Part shown: positions 18,153 to 27,913 of the stretch, piece by piece
How positions within the stretch are numbered: the first letter of the stretch is position 1
Layout: every line of letters starts with the position of its first letter
Assembly: GCA_003566675.1 (NCBI GenBank)
Contig: PXCI01000334.1
Location: forward strand, 1 to 37,965
Length of the DNA: 37,965 bases
From: Clostridia bacterium
Lineage (GTDB): Bacteria > Bacillota > Sulfobacillia > SLMV01
Reading direction: 5' to 3'
Program-made: the position numbers and the translations under genes
The notes under the pieces: model-generated
Database searches by the model: none
What the model was told of the DNA's origin: nothing
The model's input: only the letters and a program-made list of their open reading frames with translations

Positions 18153-18183
18153 GGCGTACAACGGATCAGATCCGTTGTACGCC
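18153..18183. terminator. Near-perfect inverted repeat downstream of the small ORF at 18198
   Basis: GGCGTACAACGGATC-A-GATCCGTTGTACGCC. Confidence 0.5.
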
Positions 18184-18197
18184 GTAACGAAGCAAGT

Positions 18198-18449
18198 CTA
18201 CCTGGGTCTCCTTGGTCCTGAACGGAAGTGGTTTGTTATGGGAGGAGACTGGTTGAGGTAATCATCCCAGTCGTGCAGAAGGCCAGATTGAGGGTACTGC
18301 CTGATTCGGCCAAAAGGCCGTTCTACCAGGTCCGGATCGATGAGCGAATCGTCGATCAACTCGCTTTCTGCCGGGTTGCGGTATGCCTCGTCGTACTGGT
18401 CATACGGCTCGTAATCATGAAACGCTCTCTCATTCGGTCGGCGCTGCAT
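18198..18449 (-). CDS. Small hypothetical acidic/aromatic protein
   Basis: MQRRPNERAFHDYEPYDQYDEAYRNPAESELIDDSLIDPDLVERPF... with strong RBS GGAGGTGAG before ATG at 18449. Confidence 0.6.
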   Translation of the reverse strand: MQRRPNERAFHDYEPYDQYDEAYRNPAESELIDDSLIDPDLVERPFGRIRQYPQSGLLHDWDDYLNQSPPITNHFRSGPRRPR

Positions 18450-18628
18450 GATCTCACCTCCGCGTGATTTCAAATCTATTGTTCCCGCTCAGGGCCGATT
18501 CCTATGCCGACCACCAAATTACATTACTGTGCTAAGACAGGCGGTGGGGACCATCTTCGGTTCGAGTTTCCATGTCACAAATCCGAGAACAGCAAGGATT
18601 TAGGGGGCTTCCTGTTGAAAGGAACGTG

Positions 18629-20500
18629 ATGTGTAATGAAAGGTCGGTGAAATACAGCCTCATGCCATCTCGCTCTGCACGAACGAACCTACGAGACAGA
18701 CATGTGGTCTGGATGCTCGTAATTGCATGGTTCGCTGCCTCGGCGGTGTTCATATTCGGAGCGGTTTTATGGCGGACCACCCGCCCCAACACAGACGTGG
18801 TTGCACGGGAGGGTACGCCTCTCCGTCTCGTCTACGACGATCAGGTAGTCCCTGATCTGGAACCCATTTTGTCTTCCGAGAATGGCCTGCTGATCCCGGT
18901 GGATTTCCTACTTGACTACCTTGAATCCCCGGTCTATATAGAGGAAGAGGACGATGCAACCTATCTTGTGTGGAGCACTCCGGCGTTTTTTTTGGAAACC
19001 CAGGTTGGAGAGCCGCAGTCCTGGATCAACGAGGATCCAGCTGAATTGCTCGCCCCGAGCGTTGTCCTCGAGGGAGCGGTCTACGTGGCAGCAGACTTCG
19101 TCACTCGCCTGACCGCAACGAAGTTTGAGCATCATTCTGAGACAGGTCGTGTCATGGTGGATCCTCCTGGTCAGCCCCACATTGAAGCAGAACTCCGTGC
19201 ACCCGTTGCTCCTCACGGAACCGTGGCCCACGTAGTGGGCGAGCTGTGGGATTGGCTTCGCAGCGCCAGCGAAGATGAGAACGAGACCGTAGCGCTCCGG
19301 TTGCATCCCACACTGCAATCACCGGTGGTCATGACTCTGCCTGTCGGGGAAAGGGTTCGCATCGTGGGAGGCGAAGACGGATGGACCAGGGTGAACAGCA
19401 GGGGGCTCGACGGCTATGTTCATTCGGCGTCCATTGGTGAGCAGCACGTTGTAGTGTCGTCAACGCAACCCTGGAGCGAGGAGGGTCTGCCTGAAATGTC
19501 ACAATGGAGCCAGAGGCAACCGGGTATGCCGCTGTCAGGGGAACGTATCAACCTGGTATGGGAGCAGGTCGGCCACATGAGCCCCGATCCCCAAAGCATT
19601 GGGGCACTACCTGGCGTTAATGTGGTGTCTCCAACGTGGTTCCACCTCGCCGATGAAGAGGGACGACTCCGCAATACGGCCGATTACCGCTATGTGAAGT
19701 GGGCTCACGAGCAGAACATCAGGGTCTGGGGCCTGGTCAGCAATTCATTTGATCCAGATCTCACTTCAAAGGTTCTAAACAGCAGAGAAGCTCGTAGGGC
19801 AATGATACGCAATATTTTGACGTATGCTGAAATCTATGATCTGGACGGAATAAACATCGATTTTGAGAACGTGTTCTACGAGGATCGCGATATATTTACC
19901 CAGTTTGTAAGGGAATTGGTGCCCCTCGCGCATCGCCAGGGGCTTACCATGTCCATCGACATCACAATGATATCTTCCAGCCCAACCTGGTCCATGTTCT
20001 ATGATCGCCGGGCCCTCGCCGAAATGGTCGATTACGTAATGCTCATGGCATATGACGAACACTACGCGGCTTCACCTGTGGCGGGTTCTGTATCGTCGCT
20101 GCCTTGGGTGGAATCCGGCCTGCGCCGGATACTGGAGGAGGTCCCCGCGGACAAGCTGGTGCTGGGAATCCCCTTTTACATGCGCATATGGGAAGAGACT
20201 ACGGATTCCGATGGACAGAAGAAGGTGAGCTCACGTGCAGTGGGGATCCGGTGGTTCCAGGAGCACTACGCGGATAAAGCGGACGCCATCGAATGGGATG
20301 CGGAGGCGGGCCAGCACTACCTGGAGTATGAAGAAGGAGATGCAAAATACAGAATATGGATTGAGGATGGAGAGTCCCTGCAGGCCCGATTGGCCGTGGT
20401 ACACAAATACGGTCTCGCCGGCGTTGCAGCCTGGAGGCGGGGCCTTGAGGTTCCGGAAACATGGGAGATGATCAAAGATGCCATGCGATGGTGGCCCTGA
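18629..20500 (+). CDS. GH18-family glycosyl hydrolase with N-terminal copper amine oxidase-like and SH3-like domains (YaaH/SleL-like)
   Basis: N-terminal TM; RIVGGEDGWTRVNSRGLDGYVHSASI SH3-like; catalytic DGINIDFENVFYEDRD; YVMLMAYDEHYA; VLGIPFYMRIW. Confidence 0.92.
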   Translation: MCNERSVKYSLMPSRSARTNLRDRHVVWMLVIAWFAASAVFIFGAVLWRTTRPNTDVVAREGTPLRLVYDDQVVPDLEPILSSENGLLIPVDFLLDYLESPVYIEEEDDATYLVWSTPAFFLETQVGEPQSWINEDPAELLAPSVVLEGAVYVAADFVTRLTATKFEHHSETGRVMVDPPGQPHIEAELRAPVAPHGTVAHVVGELWDWLRSASEDENETVALRLHPTLQSPVVMTLPVGERVRIVGGEDGWTRVNSRGLDGYVHSASIGEQHVVVSSTQPWSEEGLPEMSQWSQRQPGMPLSGERINLVWEQVGHMSPDPQSIGALPGVNVVSPTWFHLADEEGRLRNTADYRYVKWAHEQNIRVWGLVSNSFDPDLTSKVLNSREARRAMIRNILTYAEIYDLDGINIDFENVFYEDRDIFTQFVRELVPLAHRQGLTMSIDITMISSSPTWSMFYDRRALAEMVDYVMLMAYDEHYAASPVAGSVSSLPWVESGLRRILEEVPADKLVLGIPFYMRIWEETTDSDGQKKVSSRAVGIRWFQEHYADKADAIEWDAEAGQHYLEYEEGDAKYRIWIEDGESLQARLAVVHKYGLAGVAAWRRGLEVPETWEMIKDAMRWWP

Positions 20501-20577
20501 GGCTGAGAACCCGGGTTGGAAGGTGGGCAAGGCGAAGACCGGCACCGCATACCGGTCTCCGTTATCACTGTCCATCA

Positions 20578-20784
20578 TTAGTAATCTTCAGGGCAGACAC
20601 CATGAGTCTTCGACGGTACGATCCAGATCAGGATCGCTTGGACCATCGTGAGGCGGGTGTCGATCAACACTACGGGTTCGTGGATCCACGTGTGAAGGTA
20701 GAGCAGCAAACCAACCAAGAGCGCTAGCACGATCCAGAGAATGACGTCGTTTTTTATCGTTTCATCAAACCAACCTCCCTGCAC
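20578..20784 (-). CDS. Possible single-TM small membrane protein
   Basis: MQGGWFDETIKNDVILWIVLALLVGLLLYLHTWIHEPVVLIDTRL; start codon not clearly supported. Confidence 0.4.
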   Translation of the reverse strand: MQGGWFDETIKNDVILWIVLALLVGLLLYLHTWIHEPVVLIDTRLTMVQAILIWIVPSKTHGVCPEDY

Positions 20785-21492
20785 ACCGAATTGTATTATG
20801 TCACCAGCAATCTAAGCATAGGCATTCATGGGGCACAAATGTAAATCTACTACGACTCCGTCATCCCTTGATGTCTCTATGTTTGCCATTTTTCTTAGTT
20901 GACATAATATCCATTATCGGAAGCTGAGTCCAGGCGCAGTCTCCGTACCAGAGGTTGGTGGCAACCCTCGGGTCTACCACTCAGCATTAACTTTCAGCGC
21001 AGCATTGACCTTCATCTGCCAGATGCAGAGCGAAGATGCTGCGTTCCGTTGTAAGTCGCCTCAACGGGTTCAGGTTCAGCGAGATCGCTGCGGCGATTCG
21101 ATTGTACGAGTTGTCTTACACAGTGACGAAGCGATTCCCCCGGCGGACGTCTGTGCTGAATGCTCACCTCACCAGGAGCAACGCTGTCCGTGTGGTGCGC
21201 GTGGGCGAACCTGCCCGCGCACCTGTCCCCCTTCCCCACTCCCAGGAAATGTCTTCCAGTTCCCGGTTTGTGTCACAGTTCATTCAGAGGGAAATGAATC
21301 ACAAGGCGCTGCTGCATTGGCTGGTGACTCCCATGGCGCAACAATTACCCAGTGGCCTCGGTCCTGATCATCTGAAAGCTCTGAATGCCGCAGCCGCTCG
21401 CCGGCACACGAGCCCCGAACTTCCCGTTAGGAGTTTTTCGTTACATGGGGACGCAGTATCGCAGGACCCGTGAAAGAAATCGGAGAAGTAAG

Positions 21493-23673
21493 ATGAAGAT
21501 GGCCATGTTGTCCTGGAAAGCGAGGGTTATCATGAACATCAGGTGGAATCTGTTGTTGCTCGCTACACTGATCGCCGTGCTCATGCTCGCGTCCGCATGT
21601 GATGAAGCGGAAGATGACGTGCAAGAGGATATCCTCATCTGGTCAGGTCAAATCGCGGGTGAACACGCGTACGTCCGTTTCGATGAGCGGGCGGAGGAAC
21701 TGTTGCTGGTGACGGACAGCGATGTCTGGAGAATATGTCTCTGGTTGATTCAACTCGATGATGTTGAGATCTGGCGAATAGCCGGTCAGGATTCATCTTA
21801 CGCGATGACAGGTCTCCCCTATCTCACCTACGACAATGATATGCGAACGATCAGTGTGCTGCGGGACCTTCGCGGCAACATGAAATTGAGGGAATTCCAC
21901 GATGAAGGCACGACGGTACACGCGGTCGGGGACGCCGGTTGGGTGCGCTTCTCCGAGCAGGTCGACAGTGCTCAGTTTTTTGCTCCCGTGATGCTCGTCA
22001 GACAGACATACAGGTTCCACAGCGGCACCCGGTGGTTCGAGTTGGCCATCGAGGTTGAACAGGGCGATGAGAACACGTACAACCTGGAGCTCTATCGTCT
22101 CGCCCAGATGCCGGATGCACCTCACCTGGATGCGCCCGGCTACCTGGTTGAGCATCACGAAGAGGGATATTCCGTCTGGGTGGCAGAGGCCTTTGAGGAC
22201 CAGTTTGACGACTACTCCCGTTGGTGCAGGGAAGCGATGCCACAGGCCCGGGAGTTTCTGGGTCTGGATGCTTTCACACCGGTCCATCTTGTTGTGGCGC
22301 CCCGCGATGAAAAGCTGCCCCCGAGATCTCCCCGCTCGAACATGAGGTACTTCCCACCCTATGCCCGGGCGACATGGGTCAGCAATTCGAACGAAGATAT
22401 GTTCAGGCGCCTGGTATTGACCGCAGTTCAGTACGAGGCCGGAAAAGAAAGGGAGGGGCTCGTCACTTACGGCCACGGACACCTCCCTGCCTGGCTGCGT
22501 GATGGACTGGCGGGATATTTTGCTCAGCTGGGCACGGAGCGGGAAGAGACGATGTCCCTGCTGACCCATCAAATGTCCGTTTTTGTGCCGCTGGACAATC
22601 CCAGGCTTCTTCTGGATAGCTACTCGTTTGGCATTGTCATGGTCGAGCACCTGGTAGACGAGTTTGGATGGGACGTGTTTGCAGACTACGTCTCCGTCCC
22701 TCGCGAGGAGACAGCAACCTGGGAAACAGAGGAGCAGCTGGCCAGGGAGCGGTTCGGGATTGGCCAGGAGGACATACTGAGAGCCGCTCTCGAGAACCCG
22801 CCGGCGATCATCGCTGAGCATCCTCCGCCAGATTATGTTCTCACCGATTGGCAGTGTTTGACGGATGCCGCTGGGATTAATCATGGCTTCGCCTTGAGCC
22901 GGGACGGTTCGAGGATTGCCCTCATCGCAGCGGGACAGGGCAGCATCCGAATACTGGATCTGCGAACGGGGCACATTGACGAGGTGTTCGAGGGCCACCA
23001 CCTCGAGGGGTTCGTGGCGTTGGGCACTTTGAGCTGGTTCCCCTGCGGTGAGAGAATCGCCTTCATGATGGTACAGGCCGGTTCTCAGGACATCTACGTT
23101 CTGAACCTGCAGGACGGCTCTCATGAGAAGGCGATCTCCTCTGAGTATATTGATTCCGGTCCCGACATTTCTCCCTGCGGTGAACATATCGCCTTTCGCT
23201 CAGAGAGAACGGGACATTCCGAGATCTACATCAAGGATCTGATCACCGGTGAGATCAGCCAGCTGACGGACGAGAAGGCGTACCTGACCTGGCCCGTGTG
23301 GTCGGAGGACAGTACCCGGTTAGCGATTACCGATCGTGACAGGCACAGGATCGGCATCATGGATCTGGACACGCTGGAGATCAGATGGGTTGATCTGAAA
23401 CCCCACGCTGCAGTCAGTGCTTCACGGCCCAGGTGGACCAATGACGACGAGGTCGTCCTCACTGTTGCCACCTACGGTGTCTCTCAATCGCTGTTGTCCG
23501 TGAATCTGTCAACCGGGGAGCAGGCCATCTACGGCGGACTCGGGCTGTTCGCGCAGTGGGGCGAGCCCAGCGGCCTCGAGAACCAATTCTACATCCGAAC
23601 CTCGCTGTGGGACCCTGGGCGTGAGGCGATCCATTTTGGGATCGCGAAAGCTACGTTCGAACTGGACAGGTGA
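21493..23673 (+). CDS. Lipoprotein with peptidase MA-like (non-canonical) domain and C-terminal TolB-like beta-propeller
   Basis: Lipobox VLMLASAC; HLPAWLRDGLAGYFAQ peptidase-MA-like segment; propeller repeats such as DISPCGEHIAFRSERTGHSEIYIKDLITGEISQLTDEKAYLTWPVWSEDSTRLAI. Confidence 0.8.
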   Translation: MKMAMLSWKARVIMNIRWNLLLLATLIAVLMLASACDEAEDDVQEDILIWSGQIAGEHAYVRFDERAEELLLVTDSDVWRICLWLIQLDDVEIWRIAGQDSSYAMTGLPYLTYDNDMRTISVLRDLRGNMKLREFHDEGTTVHAVGDAGWVRFSEQVDSAQFFAPVMLVRQTYRFHSGTRWFELAIEVEQGDENTYNLELYRLAQMPDAPHLDAPGYLVEHHEEGYSVWVAEAFEDQFDDYSRWCREAMPQAREFLGLDAFTPVHLVVAPRDEKLPPRSPRSNMRYFPPYARATWVSNSNEDMFRRLVLTAVQYEAGKEREGLVTYGHGHLPAWLRDGLAGYFAQLGTEREETMSLLTHQMSVFVPLDNPRLLLDSYSFGIVMVEHLVDEFGWDVFADYVSVPREETATWETEEQLARERFGIGQEDILRAALENPPAIIAEHPPPDYVLTDWQCLTDAAGINHGFALSRDGSRIALIAAGQGSIRILDLRTGHIDEVFEGHHLEGFVALGTLSWFPCGERIAFMMVQAGSQDIYVLNLQDGSHEKAISSEYIDSGPDISPCGEHIAFRSERTGHSEIYIKDLITGEISQLTDEKAYLTWPVWSEDSTRLAITDRDRHRIGIMDLDTLEIRWVDLKPHAAVSASRPRWTNDDEVVLTVATYGVSQSLLSVNLSTGEQAIYGGLGLFAQWGEPSGLENQFYIRTSLWDPGREAIHFGIAKATFELDR

Positions 23674-23783
23674 GGTCGTCCGGGACTGCTCATTCTTCAA
23701 TCCGGCCGACCTACAGTCCAGCATCATCTGCGAGGTTGATAGACGATATCGTGAACTGGCGGATCTCCAGGCAGGAGGAAATA

Positions 23784-24440
23784 ATGAACGTGGGCGCTGA
23801 GCCATATGAACTCCTCACCAGATACATCACGTACATCGATCTCACCGTCGTCCTGTCCTGTGCGGTGTTTCTCGTGCTGGCCATAATTCTCATACGACTC
23901 GAGCGTCACATCTTCAAGCTGATGACCCCCCAGGTGCCGGAAGGCGCAGAGGACGCGCATGTCGTGAGCCGGACCATGGACGACAACAGCATTTCCTCCG
24001 CCACCATGTCGAGCATGGAATCCACGGAATGGGACACCTTCTCGTGGGATGAGAAAATGGCGATCCAAAGACGGCAACAGCTCATCAATCGCGTGGCCAC
24101 GGTTTCTGGTGGCCTGGGTGTGCTGGCGGGAATGCTGAAATGGAAAGCCGACCAGTATGGCGTCCAGGGATATATCGGCCTTTTCGAAGTGACACTGATC
24201 GCCGTCGCCTTCCTCGGCATGGGAGTTTACTGGATGTGGAACCACGTTCAGCTGAAGAGGGATTCGATCTCGACAGCGGAGCTTCAGATGGAAGGGACGT
24301 CCAGGGACAGGCGTTTTGACCGGATCATCGTGATCGCTGTACTCATCATAGTCTTCGGAGCATTTCTCGGTCGGATTGGGTTCTTCGTCTACCTTGCTGT
24401 GCTGGCAGCGCTCGCGGCCCTGCTGTTGAGACTCATCTGA
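23784..24440 (+). CDS. Hypothetical multi-TM membrane protein
   Basis: RBS GGAGG before ATG 23784; TM segments LTVVLSCAVFLVLAIILI, GLFEVTLIAVAFLGMGVYWMW, IIVIAVLIIVFGAFLGRI, VYLAVLAALAALLL. Confidence 0.72.
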   Translation: MNVGAEPYELLTRYITYIDLTVVLSCAVFLVLAIILIRLERHIFKLMTPQVPEGAEDAHVVSRTMDDNSISSATMSSMESTEWDTFSWDEKMAIQRRQQLINRVATVSGGLGVLAGMLKWKADQYGVQGYIGLFEVTLIAVAFLGMGVYWMWNHVQLKRDSISTAELQMEGTSRDRRFDRIIVIAVLIIVFGAFLGRIGFFVYLAVLAALAALLLRLI

Positions 24441-24516
24441 GCCAGATCGACCGACCCGTGCTGCGCTCGTCCTGGCCGTTGCCGGGGTGCACTCACCAAC
24501 CCGTACCCGTAACTTC

Positions 24517-24546
24517 GAGGCCCCCGGTATCCATGCCGAGGGCCTC
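24517..24546. terminator. Inverted repeat after the membrane protein gene
   Basis: GAGGCCC ... GGGCCTC; no clear U-tract. Confidence 0.35.
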
Positions 24547-24723
24547 TCTGACTTCATTGTCAGTCTGTGATCGCTCAAGTACAGGATCTAACCACGCTCC
24601 AGTATCGATGCACCAGGTTGATACTGGTGCGGCCTGTCAGCCTATTCGTTTCTCACAGCATACTGGGCCCGCATGGTCAGGCCCAACCCACTCCCCATTC
24701 GTCACCCCGCATCCCCCGGGGGA

Positions 24724-25149
24724 TCATCTCCTCTCCCACGGCCGGTCGTAGTCATGATACTGCTTGAGGCATCGGCTCGACTGAAGCTGCTGCTCGCGGA
24801 GAATCCCCGCGGTACAGCTGTCTTGTAGAATGTCGTCGAGGTGAACGGGGTCAACGGGGTAATCCGCGTGTGCTATGTCCAAAAACACATCGCAGATGTC
24901 CGACTCGTCGCCGTAGATTGGACTGGCGACGCTTGCAGTCTCACAGTATGTATCTCCATCTTCTCTGAGTAGGGATCTATGCGCCCGAATGATGTAATGA
25001 GGAACTTCGGGCTTGCAATCTGCCAACAGGTCGTAGCGGTATGTTGAGTTGCCTCTAGGATCATTTAGGTCTCGAATGACGGTCTGTAAGAATCGAAAAC
25101 GTGGAAATGGCATGTACTTGTGTAACCTACTCCTCTCATGGAACCCCAT
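24724..25149 (-). CDS. Hypothetical protein (possibly DUF6514-like)
   Basis: TYRYDLLADCKPEVPHYIIRAHRSLLREDGDTYCE...DPVHLDDILQDSC; real start may be the MPFPRF methionine. Confidence 0.5.
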   Translation of the reverse strand: MGFHERSRLHKYMPFPRFRFLQTVIRDLNDPRGNSTYRYDLLADCKPEVPHYIIRAHRSLLREDGDTYCETASVASPIYGDESDICDVFLDIAHADYPVDPVHLDDILQDSCTAGILREQQLQSSRCLKQYHDYDRPWERR

Positions 25150-25378
25150 TGCAATCGATCTTCGTGTGACGTTGAATGCAATATCCCTCCGTTTCCCTTA
25201 CCTGTATGTGACAGTCTATCATGCGGTGCAGGTCGAAATATGTCATAATATGTCGTCAAACCGGGACATTCCAGGATGGATTCTTCTTTGCGTCGTATGC
25301 TATTGCGATAGGCAGGAATACGCAGGCCTTCCTTGAATGTTTAGGGTATTATCCCTATAGGACAAGGGAGTGAGGTAT

Positions 25379-27478
25379 ATGGGAATGATTGGACTAAAGG
25401 AAGTATTAGACTTGAAGTATCTGGAGTCCTGGTCATGGGCTCCCGCGGGGAAACACATCGCATACCTGCTCGATGACGGCGGCAAACACGACCTGTGGGT
25501 TGTCGACTCCGAATCAGAAGAGACCTGGCGGATATCTGCTGCTCGCAAAGATGCCGGGCCCTACACCTGGCATCCCTCTGGAACCCGTCTTGCCTACATT
25601 CAGGATGGGAACCTGTGGGTGTCGGAATTCAAAGGTGAGCATTGGGAGAGCCGGGCCCTCACCCAGACGCTCCAGAGCGAGCAGGCACCCTGTTATTCTC
25701 CGGACGGGCAGTATCTCGCTTTCATCCGGGACGGAACTCTCTGGATCTACGATGAAAGGGGGAAAGTGACCCGCTCATACAGACCCGGAGGCAACTCGGC
25801 GGTCATTCCACGCGTCTTTGGCCAGGGAGAAGCGCTGAAGTGGTCGCCAGGGGGCGACATGATCCTGTTTCATTTCCGGGAGCCGGACAAGACCATCCAC
25901 CTGGGCGTGATCAGTACCCGCTGCGCGCTCCTATGGCGGACTTCGTGGAGGTTCGGTCCCGTGGCCGGGCTGTGCTGGACGGAAAGCGGTCAGATCCTGT
26001 ATGCCCAGTCCAAGGAGCGCAACACTGTCGTTGACTTCTACCTGGCCACTCTTCCGAACGATGCAGTACAGACTCAGAAGAGAGAAGCCCGGGATCATTT
26101 CACCGCAGCGCCGTCCATTTTGCAGGCCGAAGTGGAGATACTGTACCAGCAGGTTGCAAAGGGTACTCCGGGAGCCCTTCGTGTGTCAGGAGCCTACCCG
26201 GAACCCGACGGCAACCGAATCCTGTTTATCAATGAAGACGATGGGTGGGCCCACCTGTACATATACTGTCGTGACACGGGGGCCATGCAGCAGAGGACTT
26301 TCGGCAAGTGTGAGGACTTTGGATACATGGGAGATGAGCCAGCATGGGCGCCCGGCGGCCGTTACGTTGCGTATTCCTCGAACCGCGGCTGCAGCGGTCA
26401 GCGGCAGCTGTGGATCCTCGATGCAGATGCTGAGAGCAGCCATCAGCTGACGGACTTCCCCGGCACCAATGCAGCTGCCAAATGGTCCCCGGATGGATCG
26501 GTCCTGGCCTTTCTTCACTGCGACCCCTATCGGAGTGCGGATCTGTGGACCCTTCCTGTGCATCTGGACGAGCTTCACGCTTCTTCTGCGATCCAGGAGG
26601 GGCCTGAGACCTGTCAGCTGATGCAGACCCTGCCCGAGAGCTGGACCCCCGACAAGTGCATCGTCCCCGAGGAGGTCACCTTTGAGAGTGCTGACGGGTT
26701 GAAGGTGCACGGCTACCTGATTGCCCCACCGGGCTGTGCTGAGCAGGCGAAGAAGCATCCCGCACTGGTGTGGGTTCATGGCGGACCCGTCAGGCAGATG
26801 CGGTATGGGTTCCACCCCATGCGTTCCTACGCCCTCTTCTATGCCTACTCCCAGTATCTTGCGCATCAGGGATATGCTTCGCTGCTGGTGAACTTCCGGG
26901 GCGGCATCGGGTATGGCCGGGACTTTCGCAATGGAATCTACGGCAAAATGGCGGTTGATGACATAGCCGATGTGGTGGCTGCAGGGAGATACTTGAAGGC
27001 TCTCCCCTACATCGACGAAGAACGGGTGGGCGTGTGGGGCCTGAGCTACGGTGGCTACATGACCCTGACTGCCCTGACCAAGTACCCGGAAGAGTTCCGT
27101 ATGGGGATCAACATAGCAGGGATCTGGGACTTCGCCCAGTGGATCCACTGGATCCAGAAACGCCATGGACGATTAGGAGGCGGGTTTGAGATCTACTTCA
27201 AGGGTTCTCCCGAGGAGAGCCCGGAGCTGTATCGGATCGGCTCTCCCTGCAGTTTCAAGGAGAACCTGAAACGTCCCCTTATCAACTTCCACGGCACGGC
27301 AGATGCTAACGTGGACTTCGAACAGATGGATCGCATCGTCAAGGATTGCCTCGCCCTGGGCACGGAGTATGAAGCGTACTACTACCCCGACGAGGCTCAC
27401 ACTTTCACACACCGACGTACCTGGGCAGATGCCTTTGCCAAGATCGAACGGGAGTTGGAACGACATCTGAAAGCGTGA
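25379..27478 (+). CDS. S9 family prolyl oligopeptidase/acylaminoacyl peptidase with beta-propeller
   Basis: Nucleophile elbow GLSYGGYMTL; HGGP oxyanion motif (WVHGGPVRQMRYGF); C-terminal YYYPDEAHTFTHRRT; GGGAG RBS. Confidence 0.95.
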   Translation: MGMIGLKEVLDLKYLESWSWAPAGKHIAYLLDDGGKHDLWVVDSESEETWRISAARKDAGPYTWHPSGTRLAYIQDGNLWVSEFKGEHWESRALTQTLQSEQAPCYSPDGQYLAFIRDGTLWIYDERGKVTRSYRPGGNSAVIPRVFGQGEALKWSPGGDMILFHFREPDKTIHLGVISTRCALLWRTSWRFGPVAGLCWTESGQILYAQSKERNTVVDFYLATLPNDAVQTQKREARDHFTAAPSILQAEVEILYQQVAKGTPGALRVSGAYPEPDGNRILFINEDDGWAHLYIYCRDTGAMQQRTFGKCEDFGYMGDEPAWAPGGRYVAYSSNRGCSGQRQLWILDADAESSHQLTDFPGTNAAAKWSPDGSVLAFLHCDPYRSADLWTLPVHLDELHASSAIQEGPETCQLMQTLPESWTPDKCIVPEEVTFESADGLKVHGYLIAPPGCAEQAKKHPALVWVHGGPVRQMRYGFHPMRSYALFYAYSQYLAHQGYASLLVNFRGGIGYGRDFRNGIYGKMAVDDIADVVAAGRYLKALPYIDEERVGVWGLSYGGYMTLTALTKYPEEFRMGINIAGIWDFAQWIHWIQKRHGRLGGGFEIYFKGSPEESPELYRIGSPCSFKENLKRPLINFHGTADANVDFEQMDRIVKDCLALGTEYEAYYYPDEAHTFTHRRTWADAFAKIERELERHLKA

Positions 27479-27484
27479 GGCACA

Positions 27485-27510
27485 GGAGAGGGCGGGGTCC
27501 CGTCCTCTCC
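27485..27510. terminator. Hairpin between the convergent S9 peptidase gene and znu-operon trailing ORF
   Basis: GGAGAGGGCGG-GGTC-CCGTCCTCTCC, 11-bp stem with one G.U. Confidence 0.5.
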
Positions 27511-27516
27511 ACCTAT

Positions 27517-27897
27517 TCAGATCTGGAAGGGGTGTAAAGTGATTCGTCCTTCCTCCTGCCATGTTTCCTGCTGGTCGCTGGTGTCATAGTTCAGGGGGAT
27601 ACCCAACCAGTAGTGACGACTCGGAACCCCATCGGCCCACGTCACCATGGTTCGTTGGTGCTTGAGGTCCTTTTTCATGTCCTCTCCCAGGGCCACATCC
27701 GCTGCGATACATATCCCAGCTCTGTCACTATAGATGGCGGGTACAACGCCGTTGATCTCCGGCGGCTCTGGGTAGGGGTAGGACTCATGCAATACGTGGA
27801 GGTTCTCATCTCCAAAAACTGCGCGCACGTTGTCGACCATGATGTCGAGGATAAATCGGTATCTGGGATTTTCGGATTCCAGTAGATCTTTGCTCAA
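27517..27897 (-). CDS. Hypothetical protein at the end of the znuACB-like operon
   Basis: MSKDLLESENPRYRFILDIMVDNVRAVFGDENLHVLHESYPYPEPPEINGVVPAIYSDRAGICIAADV...; 16 nt after the permease stop. Confidence 0.68.
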   Translation of the reverse strand: MSKDLLESENPRYRFILDIMVDNVRAVFGDENLHVLHESYPYPEPPEINGVVPAIYSDRAGICIAADVALGEDMKKDLKHQRTMVTWADGVPSRHYWLGIPLNYDTSDQQETWQEEGRITLHPFQI

Positions 27898-27913
27898 CTT
27901 TGCGCCTCCATTT

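Noticed and set aside
21005-21473. ORFs of 120 and 145 aa upstream of the lipoprotein
   Set aside because: No RBS or family motif; overlapping frames with unnatural composition.
21793-23187. 464-aa minus-strand ORF opposite the propeller lipoprotein
   Set aside because: Shadow ORF from codon bias; the plus strand carries a lipobox and propeller repeats.
26186-27166. 326-aa minus-strand ORF opposite the S9 peptidase
   Set aside because: Antisense to conserved catalytic domain; no recognisable motifs.
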